The notes under the pieces are model-generated. The model ran no database searches and was not told the DNA's origin. It worked only from the letters and a program-made list of their open reading frames with translations. This document shows, one piece after another, positions 9,551-19,989 of a stretch of 64,000 nt of DNA (position 1 is the stretch's first letter; every line of letters starts with the position of its first letter). The position numbers were made by a program, and so were the translations under genes. The stretch comes from Capitulum mitella (taxonomy: Eukaryota; Arthropoda; Thecostraca; Pollicipedomorpha; Pollicipedidae): the NCBI GenBank assembly GCA_030062745.1, contig CP099850.1, positions 1,364,001 to 1,428,000 of the forward strand. Reading direction: 5' to 3'.

Positions 9551-12031
9551 ATGCAACTGTTGGCAGGCAGCTGCATGGTAGCAGCGTTTTGCGATGCCAC
9601 TCCGCAGCATGAAGGCGGCAGCTACCAAAGCGGCTTGGGGGTGTCCGGAACGAGCGTCCACGTCGATCTCACTTACCTGCCCCCTCCGACACGCACGCCA
9701 AACGGCGGTCCCTGCATACCGCTGGTGCTCTGTCCGCCGGTGGTGGCCACGCCCAGCGCCCTCTTCATGAACGGCTGTCGGCTCTCGGACGGCTCGCTGG
9801 GAATCGTCTGCACCTTCGGCGGCACGCAGCTGCTCTCCAGGTCGTCTTTGGCCGGCCTCAGCAACTTTGGCGGCGGCGGCGGCGGCGGCGGTGGAGGAGG
9901 AGCGGCGCTGGCTGGTCTGCAGCCGATGGGGACGACGCTGTCAGCGGCGCAGGACGCCCTGGCGGTCAGCCCGCAGTCGTCCGACGTCTTGAGCCAGGCG
10001 GAAGCGGCCGGCCGCCAGGCGGCGACCGTCGTCAGCAGCGTGACGTCGCAGCTGCTGTCCAGCGGGCAGGCGCCGGACCCGAACAGTCCGACGGCGCTGT
10101 TCTTCTTGAACGCCCAGTCGACCCAGGAGGCGCAGGAGCTCGGCTTGCAGGCCCTTCAGTCGCTGGCGACCATCACTAACCTGGAGGCCGTCGCGCCCGG
10201 CAGCGTGCAGGCGTTTCAGAACTTTGCCTCGTTTGGTACCGGTCCGGGTGCGGGCGGAGCGCCGGTCTCCGGAGTAAATGCGATGCCCGGCTGCACGCCT
10301 AAACCGCCGATCGACTGCTCCAACAGCCGTTATCGCACAGTCACCGGCGAGTGCAACAACCTGCAGCGGCCGCGTCTCGGCCGCTCGCTGACCGGTTTCA
10401 AGCGCCTGCTGCCCAACACGTACGACGACGGCGTGTTCGCCTTCCGCACCAGGGCCTTCCGCGGTGGCTTCCTCCCGGGCGCCCGGCTGGTGACCGAGCG
10501 CGTGCTGGACACCTTTTCCAACGAGCTGCGTGACCACACGCTCTCCTTGATGCAGTTCAGCCAGTTCGTCGACCACGATCTGACGCACGCCCTCGTGTTC
10601 CGGCTGGACAATGGCACCGGCATCGAGTGCTGTTTGGACAACGGGCAGACGCTGCCAACTACCCCGCGTCACCCGCAGTGCATCCCGATCCCCATACCGC
10701 AATTCGATCCGTTCTACAGCCGCTTCGGCCAGCGCTGCATGAGCCTGGTGCGCTCGCTGCCGGCGCCGGACCCCAACTGCATTCCTCGACCAGCCCGGCC
10801 GCTCAACGAGCTCACGTCCTTCCTGGACGCGTCCAACGTGTACGGCAGCCAGGAGGAGGAGATGGAGTTACTGCGCTCCCCCAGTGACGGTCTGATGCGC
10901 ACCAGCGCTGGCCAGCTGCTGCCGCTGGACAGCAGGAGTCTGCCCGACCGACCCTGCCGCTTCCCCCTCTGCTTCCGGGCCGGTGACACGCGGGTCAACG
11001 AACAGAGCGGTCTCGTCATCATGCACACCATCTTTGTGCGCGAGCACAACAGAATTGCAGTCATCCTGAAGCAGAACCATCCCGGCTGGGATAACGAGCA
11101 GCTGTTCCAGGAGGCGCGCCGTATCCTGATTGCCGAGTGGCAGCACATCATTTACAACGAGTGGCTGCCGGTCGTCGTCGGGTTCAACTACGCCGACACG
11201 CACGGCCTGCTGCCGCTACCGTCGGGATACTCGTTCTTCTACAACCCCAGCATAGACCCGACCATCTCCAATTCTTTTGCCACAGCAGCGTTCCGGTTCG
11301 GCCACAGCATGGTCCGCGACCTTTACGACCTGCTGGACGCTAACGGACAGGTGACCCGCACGATCAACCTTACCAGCACCTTCTTCGAACCAACAGTCGT
11401 GGCAGAGAGCTTCATAGAACACGCTCGCACCTTGGTCGCCCGCCGGTCGGAGACCTTCGATCAGAACTTCGCAACGGCAATTCACGAGCAGCTGTTTACC
11501 ACCAATTTTGTTTTCGGCTTGGACTTGCTCGCTCTCAATACGCAGCGAGGTCGTGACCATGGAACACCGACTTACGCACAAGTGGTGGAGGCATGCAACA
11601 TCGGAAGAGTGCAGCATTGGGGTGACCTCTTCCGCCTGATGGACTCGAGCACGATCGACCGGCTGCGGTCCGTGTACGACCACCCTCGCGACGTGGACCT
11701 CTTCATCGGTGGTGTGGTCGAGCGACTGGCGCCCGGCGCCCAGGTCGGACCCACCTTCCAGTGCCTGATCGGGCAGCAGTTCTTCGACTTGCGCTACGGA
11801 GACCGCTTCTTCTACGACAACGGCGGCATGCCGCACAGTTTTTCGGAGGCGCAGCTCAGGGAGATCAGGAGGAGCAGCTGGGCACGTATAATGTGTGACA
11901 CTCTTGGCCCTGGGTTCGGAAACGACTTCACGAAGGTGCAGCCCCTCGCCATCCTGACGACGGCCGGTCAGAACCAGGTGACGAGCTGCAACTCGCAGGC
12001 CATTCCTTTCGTTGATCTTTCCGTTTTCTGA
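9551..12031 (+). CDS. Animal haem peroxidase, copy 1 (peroxinectin/chorion-peroxidase type, secreted)
   Basis: Encodes a haem peroxidase of about 826 residues, predicted to oxidise small substrates with H2O2 outside the cell. The start is the ATG directly after the conserved splice acceptor; a second ATG at 9575 aligns with the start of copy 3. Residues 1-16 (MQLLAGSCMVAAFCDA) look like a short signal peptide. A partial cysteine module (Cys55, Cys61 and two more) precedes a glycine run and an Ala/Ser/Gln-rich linker. The catalytic domain begins near residue 250. Visible motifs are the distal DHD at 341-343 with its upstream Gln, a calcium loop (TSFLDAS, 422-428), the catalytic Arg/Glu in REHNR (497-501), the proximal His585 in FRFGHSM, and NTQRGRDHG (663-671). 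Compared with copy 2 it lacks the first cysteine module, a net loss of 43 residues in frame, and has 24 extra bases at its start. It is the only copy with ATG, secretion signal and full frame intact. The family call is firm; the substrate is unknown. Confidence 0.92.
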   Translation: MQLLAGSCMVAAFCDATPQHEGGSYQSGLGVSGTSVHVDLTYLPPPTRTPNGGPCIPLVLCPPVVATPSALFMNGCRLSDGSLGIVCTFGGTQLLSRSSLAGLSNFGGGGGGGGGGGAALAGLQPMGTTLSAAQDALAVSPQSSDVLSQAEAAGRQAATVVSSVTSQLLSSGQAPDPNSPTALFFLNAQSTQEAQELGLQALQSLATITNLEAVAPGSVQAFQNFASFGTGPGAGGAPVSGVNAMPGCTPKPPIDCSNSRYRTVTGECNNLQRPRLGRSLTGFKRLLPNTYDDGVFAFRTRAFRGGFLPGARLVTERVLDTFSNELRDHTLSLMQFSQFVDHDLTHALVFRLDNGTGIECCLDNGQTLPTTPRHPQCIPIPIPQFDPFYSRFGQRCMSLVRSLPAPDPNCIPRPARPLNELTSFLDASNVYGSQEEEMELLRSPSDGLMRTSAGQLLPLDSRSLPDRPCRFPLCFRAGDTRVNEQSGLVIMHTIFVREHNRIAVILKQNHPGWDNEQLFQEARRILIAEWQHIIYNEWLPVVVGFNYADTHGLLPLPSGYSFFYNPSIDPTISNSFATAAFRFGHSMVRDLYDLLDANGQVTRTINLTSTFFEPTVVAESFIEHARTLVARRSETFDQNFATAIHEQLFTTNFVFGLDLLALNTQRGRDHGTPTYAQVVEACNIGRVQHWGDLFRLMDSSTIDRLRSVYDHPRDVDLFIGGVVERLAPGAQVGPTFQCLIGQQFFDLRYGDRFFYDNGGMPHSFSEAQLREIRRSSWARIMCDTLGPGFGNDFTKVQPLAILTTAGQNQVTSCNSQAIPFVDLSVF

Positions 12032-12749
12032 TTTGGTGGCGCTTTCATAGCAACGGTTCTATGTCCAAGTTAGACGTGGCGCTTTGTCTCTGGACTTCCT
12101 AGAACTTCAGTCTGATCTTGGCCTAACACCGTTGTATCGGCACAGTGAATCTCGGATTTTACACGAACACGTTTCATGGAAAAATCATGCTTCCAGAGTG
12201 TTTGTTCGGGAACGCCAAAGTATCAGAGCTGGCAGGCGTTTTTAGCTATACGTTTGGTTGTGCCTGGGTAGCAGCAGCTAAGGCAGCAACTGGTTTCGAA
12301 TGGTATGTGTTGACGGCATGTAAACAAGCGTGCGATTTTTAAAGTTATCACATGGATGTCCGTTTTGTTTTGTTATTCCTCAACTTTGCCAGTAAAGCGT
12401 TGCATCGCCTTCCCCTAACTGAGTTCTGTTTGAAGTGCACCGCTGGAGTGAAATGACGCGCGAGACGAGATTGCCCAGGAACGTTTCAACTGAAGCGTGT
12501 TTGGAATAAATTTGTTTCTTACTGATACAAACCGGCATTTATCAAACTCCTTAGCATTTTGTTTCGCAAGAGTCAAAGTTCTTCCTATAAAGTCAGTGCA
12601 GACTGGACAATTCTGCTGGTGACGGTACACGTCTAGCTGGGTTATTACGTCCACAGCGGTGACCCCGCTAACAATGCTAATCTGTTGCCCCCCCCCCCTC
12701 CCCCGGCTATCACGGACACGACAGGCGGTTGCTGGAAGTTTCTCTGCGC
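12032..12749 (+). other. 3' flank and probable 3' UTR of peroxidase copy 1
   Basis: The first ~25 bp after the stop (TTTGGTGGCGCTTTC) match the 3' flanks of copies 2 and 3, after which the sequence diverges. A consensus AATAAA lies at 12505-12510 and could serve as a polyadenylation signal. No other gene is seen. Confidence 0.4.
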
Positions 12750-13026
12750 CAGGCACGTAGCCAGGATTTTCCTCGGGGGAGGGGGTAAATGTCAAATTTC
12801 GTCATATGCCACAGGCGTATGACAAACTGTGTAGAAAGAAGCATGACTTTTACGTTACCGACCTCATATTCAACGTACACGAAAACCTGATATGTTTGCT
12901 TTTGCACCATATATATGATGACTATTCCGTATTCCTACGAAATCGCTAAATAGCTAGTGTAGACCACTTGGCTCGGGGGATGACATGGCTCCCACACTCG
13001 CCGCCCCCTCCTTGGCTACGCCCGTC
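12750..13026 (+). mobile_element. hAT-like MITE, family F2, second copy
   Basis: Left end CAGGCACGTAGCCAGGA and right end TCCTTGGCTACGCCC are inverted repeats. The interior matches 4078-4347 in the opposite orientation, including the CATATGCCACAGGCGTATGAC block near 12804. No convincing target duplication is visible here, so this copy may be older or its flank altered. It sits about 720 bp downstream of peroxidase copy 1. Confidence 0.65.
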
Positions 13027-14660
13027 AGTCAATCTGTACCAATTTGAATGTCGGCAGCACTGTGGGAGCGACGCAAGCCAGGTCATTGGAAGAACCCAGA
13101 GGCGTGATGAAGGGTGGGGTCTTCTTGATGCTTTTTTCTTTTAGTTATGTGGTGTGATCGTCATCGTCTAGTGTTCTATTAATAACGCCACAGACTAAAA
13201 AATCTTCGTACCACTCTCAGTAATCAAACTTTCACTAAGACCATTGCCGGGAAACGGAAATCAAGCCTTCCATAAACCCTATTTATATCCATCAAAGGGT
13301 TTATAAAACATTAACTACTCACATTTTTTTAGCATTATAAGGGATTAAAACGTGGCGTTATTGTTGGGATTCCTGAAGGAAACTTTGCGTCCTTCCATGA
13401 AAGCCAACAGTTGTATGACAAATGAGCCAACATCGGAGAACAAACCCATTTTCATATTCCTTCTCTCCCACAGATTATAGGCGGCTATTTCCTGTGCAGA
13501 TAGCGCTCCATAGAACATGAAATCAGATAATTTGTTCAATGTTCTCCAGAGCTGTGAGCATATCAAAAGAAACAGAACAGTCCCAAAAGGTGTGTGAAAA
13601 TATATTTTGGGTAAATACAGACCTGAATCCCAAAAACGGCGTGAAAAGTGGCCGACGAAGTAAGCTAAACTGAAGCCTGTAATGGAAGCCCATTCTATAA
13701 ACTCTTGAAACTGATATACAGTGTTAAAAATCGTGCTTTATACGTTCTTCCGTTTTCTTTTTTTTTTGTTCAAAATTAACGTCACTTTGAATTAACCCCA
13801 GCTCGTACCCGAACATGATACGTCCTGCAATCCGGTTGGCGTTACTAACCTGCAACCTGCTTGTCGTGGTCGCGAGGCCCATCACTAACTTATTTTGGTG
13901 TCAGGAAAAGATAAAAAAGAAAATAGAGGACGTGGTGTGAACTGAGGCGATTTTTGAAGCAGTGAATGGTATCGCATTTATTTATTAACCATGGTATTTA
14001 ACGTTATTGGGCCACACGGGAATGAAAAGAAAATCCTACCCACAGATTAATGGGTAGGAGAATAAGATAATTTCAAAAAAACGTAAAGTATCCATGATAC
14101 TGTTCGCTGCCATTTCTGAGCGGTTCAAAATAATCCGTGGAAAAATAGATCTCAGCGCGCAAAGGCTGTTCCTGGGATACTTAGCCAGTCCGATCTCAGT
14201 CACGACCTCCGGGCGGGAGGATTTGACAGCATGCGAGCGGTCGCTCGGCTGGCTGCGGCGAGGCGCCGGCCAGCTGCGGTGAGGCTCACTGGAAGGCCGC
14301 GATTGCCTCAGACCCGTGGCGGCGCAATTTCGCCACGAATGGTTGGGACACCGCTGGAAGCTGGCCTAGATTAAACCCGCATCGTGACGCTGGCAACGAC
14401 GGGGTGACGTGCACGGTGCATCGTGCACAGAATGCGCACCCAATATGTGGCTCGACCAAGCACCACGCGCCCGTTATTGTCTTGGTCTGCTTAAAACTTC
14501 GGACCAGGATACCCAGCAGTGATGTGGGACAACGCATTGCTGTGAGCAGGTAATCGCTTGCGCTGCTTCATACGTTCTTGATTATTTATAATTTGATCAC
14601 TGATTTGCTCGCATTACGCTAGCAGGCTCCATTTCACATAAGTACAGCGGAATTTAAAGG
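13027..14660. other. Intergenic, no recognised gene
   Basis: About 1.6 kb with short unconvincing frames. A short GC-rich patch with tandem-like GGCTGCGGCGAGGCG lies near 14250-14285. Nothing else is recognised. Confidence 0.45.
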
Positions 14661-15799
14661 GAACTGTTCACCTTTGTATGGGGTTTTGAACCGAGATAGC
14701 AGGATTGTAGCTTAGATATACAAATCATATCCAAACTCCATTTGCTCTAAAACTCTTCCTTTACGATGCTAGAACAGATTATGTGGACGATTTTGGAGGG
14801 AAGTACCATATTTGGGGAAGTGCCAGATGCATGGTGACGTCATAGTACTAATGGCCAAATTTTGTTGACGACGTCGCAGACCTTGGCTAACCCGGCCAAG
14901 GGCGTTGAGCTTCGTTGCAATTCAGCTGGTGCGTCAGCAGCAAGGACGGATCCAGCGGATCGGTTGGGGGGGGGAGAAAACCAGAACATATGCTGGATAT
15001 GGATGGTAAATCGGTGGCGAGTCTGCGACCAGGGGGAGGGGGAGGTGGAAGACGCTGGCCGTGGTTTCGAAGCGTCCAGTTACATCAAACTGGTTGTTAA
15101 GGCATAATAATAGAGGCAATAATCGTAGTAATAATAGTAAAAGTAATAGCCATGTTTTTCTGGGGGGGGGGCATATGGCTATTTGCCCCCCCAATCGCGG
15201 TTGGGGGAACCATGGCCGGGATGCTCCCCCTCCCTCTGGATCCGCCAGTGGTCAGCAGACAACCGACTGACGTCCGGCGACACACACGACTTGACTCAAG
15301 ACTAGTCAGCTTCCGGCTACGACGCCAATGGTTAAGCCTGATTGATGCGTGAAAAAAGCCAGGAAACAACGAACAACTCGTTGCGGCTGCCAGCGATTGC
15401 TACTTGTGAGAGTAATGGCGACCTGAGTCCCGAGTCATGCGGCTGAAACACCGCGTGTGTGGTACCACGAGGACCGTTTTTTCGTGAGTATTTGTCAATG
15501 CGATGTTGCAAATGTCAGTGTCAGTACAGTGCATATGCAGTTGGCAATGCGATGTTGCACGAACTGTCGTTGCTGCGTATCGGTTGCATATTTGGTTCAC
15601 CGTTACTCCTGGAGGCATGACGCACATCGTTGCGTGTCTGACGTCACACCTAAAAGTGACTCCGTGGCGTTGAATACTTTCTTCATAATTTTTTCTTGTA
15701 TTTCCCGGGTTACATGACAGAAGCAAATAACATAATTGTTACCTGCGCACTCTTTTTAGGCATTTCATTTTGTTTGCTGGATTTCCAACGAGGTGAATT
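14661..15799 (+). repeat. Repeat R1, copy interrupted by a later insertion
   Basis: The parts 14661-14918 and 15377-15799 align to one continuous 645-bp copy at 38701-39345 on the other strand. Landmarks include a left end near TGTTCACCTTTGTATGGGG, a block around ATTGTAGCTTAGATATACAA, and a right end near AACGAGGTGAATTATTG. The ends are loosely inverted (TTCACCTTTGT against AAAGGTAAAC at other copies), so R1 is probably a non-autonomous DNA transposon. The 458-bp stretch 14919-15376 is absent from the other copy and lies between TTCGTTGC (14911-14918) and CTCGTTGC (15377-15384), resembling an 8-bp target duplication. Confidence 0.65.
14941..15250 (+). mobile_element. hAT-like MITE, family F1, with perfect target duplication
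   Basis: A 310-bp element starting CAAGGACGGATCCAG and ending CTGGATCCGCCAGTG. It is flanked by the identical 8-mer GTCAGCAG at 14933-14940 and 15251-15258, the hallmark length for hAT insertion. The interior has G-rich and C-rich blocks that can pair near each end and matches 16110-16440 and, inverted, 32732-32989. There is no open frame of note. It is nested inside the larger insertion in repeat R1. Confidence 0.85.
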
Positions 15800-16101
15800 A
15801 TTGTCTTTAATAGACCTGAAGTCATCAGTCCCTCGGAAAGCACTGCTTTTCTTTTATTATGGACCGTGACAAATACCAGATTGTATTTTCAGAGAACGAG
15901 CTGGAACTTAAATAGATGCCTGCGTGTAGCCCCGAAAACAAACACCCTTGCAGATAACATCCGCACTAGCCAGAACTGCCGGCCGCAGGCCAGCTGGGTT
16001 CCAGCCAACAGAACGATTCGCCGTCGGACGAACCCACAAGCGGGCCGCTCTGACTCGGTTGGTTTGATCCACAAAGACAACCTTGTAACGGAGGGGAGGG
16101 C
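15800..16101. other. Short intergenic spacer
   Basis: About 300 bp between repeat R1 and the next F1 element; nothing recognised. Confidence 0.4.
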
Positions 16102-16109
16102 TGAGCGCT

Positions 16110-16440
16110 CAGGGGCGGATCCAGCGGCTCCGTTTGGAGGATAAACCAGAGTTTCCTAGGTCTGGATGGGAGGTCAGCGGAGTCACTGACCGGGAGGGGG
16201 GGAGGTGGAAGACACTGGCCGTGGGTTCGGAGTGTGACTTCAGCGGTTGTGTATGAATGGTAAGTCATCGACCGGGTGGGATGGGGTGGAAGACCCTGGC
16301 CATAGGTTAGATTCGAAATTCCAGCAACTTTAAGCTCTGAGTAGGGATACCCATGTCTTTTGGGGAGGGGCCAAATGACCATTCCCCCCCTAATCGCGGT
16401 TAGGGGGGCATGGCCGAGATGCCCCCTGGATCCGCCAATG
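16110..16440 (+). mobile_element. hAT-like MITE, family F1, second copy
   Basis: A 331-bp element starting CAGGGGCGGATCCAG and ending CTGGATCCGCCAATG, the same orientation as 14941-15250. Flanks TGAGCGCT (16102-16109) and GTAGCGTT (16441-16448) are an eroded 8-bp duplication sharing AGCG. It contains the family's GGAGGTGGAAGACRCTGGCC and TAATCGCGGTTAGGGGGGCA-type segments. Non-coding. Confidence 0.8.
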
Positions 16441-16448
16441 GTAGCGTT

Positions 16449-17239
16449 AGGATCAGTCCATCTTAAAAAACGCTTGCTGCATTGCTCCTGCCCCTGGCCG
16501 TGACACTGCAATCTTGTTGCTTCCACATATGGAGTTGTGTTGCCTCAGGCACCGATTTTTTTGGTAGGTTTAATCTGAATGGTTGCTGGGGTGAGGTTAG
16601 CGACATAACCACGTGAGAGACATCTCGATGACTATTTGTTAGCCAATTACCAGCTGACCCTCGGGCCATTAAATGTCCAGGTAACTTGAACCTCTTCTGC
16701 CAGGACGGGAAGACCAATGCTTGAACGCTCGCACTGGTGGCAAGTCAATCATAACGCGCTGGAATGGGAAGGGGTCAGCTTGAGCCCCCCCCCCCGCCCT
16801 AAGATCTCGAAAACTATCCAGGCCAGAGCCACCAGCCTTGCAGGGTAGATGTGGCATAGAAGAACTCTATTGTGTAGAAGTGTGTTGTTTCTAGCGTGTG
16901 GCTTTCAAAGTCAAATGAGGTTAAAAAGGTGCCTGCATGTATGGTGCGTCTCGCCAGACCATACATGCAAATTCGGTGCGTCTCGCCAGACTTTCGCGTG
17001 TGCTGCGGAAACCGTTAGTCATAGCGCTAAAATGTATGCGCCATTTTTTGTCGGACACACAGAACTGCAACAGATGGTGTACAATATGGGACGCTTGGTT
17101 TTGTACCTGTGCTTCAGTCATTGCTTCAGGAGAACTTAGGCCGCGTGGTTATAGTGTGACGAAATGTCATATGCCTTTTTCTATCGTCTCTCGGGAGTAA
17201 ATTCTGATGCCGAATTCGAATTAGGCAACTGAAAATATC
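16449..17239. other. Intergenic with a perfect short palindrome
   Basis: No gene recognised. At 16937-16968 the arms CATGTATGGT and ACCATACATG pair perfectly around a 12-base centre, and the core GGTGCGTCTCGCCAGAC is repeated immediately downstream (16974-16990). Confidence 0.5.
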
Positions 17240-18090
17240 ACACAGGCCACGTTTTCACCACAAAGGTCGCCAAAGGTCGGCCGTTGTGGTGTACCTACCT
17301 AGGTCACTGACCTAAAGTAACCTCGGAAAATGGCGAAATGTGCTCCACGGAGCCAACTACCGTCATCCGGTACAATTTTATCGCAAAAGTAAATATTCAG
17401 CACTGGTAAATATAACTTAATTGCGTCTTCGGGCTTTCCAAGAATAGTACACGGGCATGGCATACGAAGGCATTCCCATCTGATCTAGTTCTTTTTGACG
17501 CCTGTTTACTCCAACCCATACCATGCATAGGCAGTTTTGGGCACTGAGTTCCAAATCGGCATAAAAAGTTCCCAAGCATGCAGTTTTTTCAGAAAAGGTG
17601 CACCAAGGCCAATATGGCTCATCCAGTCAGTGACTTCAGATGACCTAGAAGATGTCACACCCATGGGAAAGTGCGTCCGGTCATCCCCTACATTGTTTTT
17701 GCGCAATTTTAACCTTGCATTAGATATTGAACATGAGATTGGGGACGTTTCGTTGCTTAACTCCTACAGAAAAAGGGTACACGCGGCCATATTTTTTTGC
17801 TATCTGTCCGTGACCTGATCTGAAACTTGTTGCACCGGTAGACGAAGAAGTGGCCCTTTATTCATGTTCCAGGTTTTTGGCTGAGAAAATTACAGCGGAA
17901 GTTCTATGTCTGAAAATAATTTTCAACTCCTGACTTTGACTTCACCTCGTGACCTCACCTGAGATCAACCAACCTATTTTACATTTTCTTGGTTGGTCAT
18001 CTGTGAACCCATAAGAAGTGCAAAAGACTGTCTTTAATACTCTAATCGTGGCAGCAGCTTGAAGTTTACCCTAAAAATAAAAAAAATTAT
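17240..18090 (+). repeat. Diverged relative of TTAA family A
   Basis: The section 17805-18060 aligns in order with 7325-7570, sharing the succession of GTGACCTGATCTGAAACTTG, a TTTTGACTT-type segment, a TGACCTCACCTGAGATCAAC block, and a CATCTGTGAACCCATA-like block. Several TGACCT/AGGTCA hexamers are present (17295-17325). I cannot find the TTAA-flanked ends, so this is an old fragment. No protein is encoded. Confidence 0.45.
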
Positions 18091-18174
18091 TTTCATGGAC
18101 TATGTTTGATCCGTTCTAGCTTTATCATCGTAAATGACCTTGGCATCTTTCACCCCGAAAATCTGCTCTTCAGT

Positions 18175-18385
18175 TATTTATTACATTACAGCTGTTTATT
18201 TTTATTATATTATATTACATTATGTTACATTTATTATTATTATATTATTTATTATTATGTTATTATATTATATATTATTATATATAATACAATATAATAT
18301 ACAATTGTATTATATGTTATCACATTATATATATTATTATTATTATATATATTATATTTATTATATTACATTTATTCTATTACAG
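18175..18385. repeat. AT-rich low-complexity tract
   Basis: About 210 bp almost entirely of TTATTA/TATAT-type simple sequence. Open frames across it are low-complexity artefacts. Confidence 0.85.
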
Positions 18386-18812
18386 CTGTCCTAAATTTGG
18401 TGCGGCTGCGCCGCACCGTTCGGGACCTATTTTGGAAAACCTCAGGTGGGCCAAATTGACCCCCACCCGAGCCCGTGTTAACCAGATCGTCTGAGAAAAG
18501 GCGGAATCTGCGTTTCTTGGCTCGGGCCGGAGCATGCCGTTTCCGTCGATGGGGCCACACCAGTGGATCCGGGACAGCCTCGTCGGTGGCCATCCGTTGG
18601 ACGGCCTAAAGCAGCTGCCGGTTTGACTGGAGAGCCGTCCGGCAGGCCGCTCTCGGGTTGTGGATGTCATGTCGTCTTGCACCAAATAACAGTGGTGCCT
18701 GTCGTGAAGCGGTGCGTGCTTCACGGCGTGGAAACTGCCGAGATTATGTACGTGGAAAATGAGAATGTGTGATCGAGCCTTAGGTCGGACACAATGTCCA
18801 GGGCAGTAGATT

Positions 18813-19976
18813 GGAAAGGACTAAATGACCGGCGTTCACCACAGGCAATTCCACGCTCCGAGCCTACGGAACAGATTCCCCTCAAATCTTCACCAATCGG
18901 TGTGTATCAAAAATCGCGCGTTTCCAGAACCTCGTGACCCTAGGTCAGGTCAGAGGTCGGCAAAAAAAACACTGAAAACTCCGGTGCTGCCATGTCCGAG
19001 CTGCAGGCAATCCCATGCTCCGATCCTATGGGACCGATTGTCGCCACAGCTTTACCAATCGATGCGCCATATGCGATTTACTTTTCTTTCCAGAACCTGG
19101 TGACCTCAGGTCAGGTCAACCATATCCAAAAGCAGCAAAAACCACCATTTTTGGCTCCATGAAATCCCATGCTCCGAGCACATGGGATGGATCGCCATCA
19201 GTTTTTCACCAGTCGACGCACCGTTTGCAATTTGGTGTTCCCTCCAGAACTTGGTGACCTTAGGTCAGGTCAGTCACATCCAAAACGAGTAAAAATCTCA
19301 TTTTCTTGGGTGCACGTATTCCCATGACGGTCCCATCCCATCCCATCCCAGGTAATCCCATGAAAAACAACGACATATGCGATTTACTTTTCTTTCCAGA
19401 ACTTGGTGACCTCAGGTCAGATTCTTCGCATCCAAAACAAATAAAACCAGTTTTGGCTTCAGTCAGTCCCATGCTCTGAGTCTATGGGGCAGATCGCCTC
19501 CAAATCCTTATCAATCGACGCACCGTACGCGATTTAATTTTCTTTCCAGAACCTGGTGGTCTCAGGTCAGGTCAATCACATCCAAAAGCAGCGAAAACAT
19601 CTATCTTTAGCTCCAGGCAACCCTATGCTCCGAGCCTATGGGATCGAATTGGCGCAGCAACATGGAAGCCTATCATATGGACGCCAGTGCCTATGGAGCC
19701 GGATGGGAGTTTTTGTTGGTTTTGGATGTGGTTGACCTGACCTGAGGTCACCACGCTCCGGACGAAGAGTAAATGGCATACGGCGCGTCGATTGGTGAAA
19801 GTTTGGTGGCGATCAATCCCATAGGTTCGGAACATGGGATTGCCTGTATTTCGTATACGGCAGCACCGGGGTTTTCAGTGGCTTCTTGTCGACCTCTGAC
19901 CTGACCTAAGGTCACGGGGTTCTGGAGAAAAGCGTGGAATTGACTGTGGTTATCGCCGGTTGTTTAGTCCATCCCC
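18813..19976. mobile_element. Foldback element with internal ~150-bp tandem subrepeats
   Basis: The left arm contains five head-to-tail subrepeats that begin CCAGAACYTNGTGACC at 18924, 19090, 19244, 19396 and 19546 (spacings 166, 154, 152, 150). The right arm carries two of the same units in inverted order, centred near 19737 and 19915. The outermost right unit matches the outermost left one, down to its GAGGTCG and ACTGAAAACYCCGG blocks. The outer ends are inverted (GGAAAGGACTAAATG on the left, GTTTAGTCCATCCCC on the right). They are flanked by AGTAGATT (18805-18812) and AATAGATT (19977-19984), a possible 8-bp duplication. Each unit carries TGACCTNAGGTCAGGTCA. No transposase is encoded. Inverted arms built of tandem repeats are the defining plan of foldback transposons. 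Confidence 0.75.
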
Positions 19977-19989
19977 AATAGATTAAGAC

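Noticed and set aside
9541-9551. Start of peroxidase copy 1 at the GTG at 9542
   Set aside because: The bases at 9541-9550 are the conserved splice acceptor TGTGTTTCAG, so translation is taken to begin at the ATG at 9551 or 9575.
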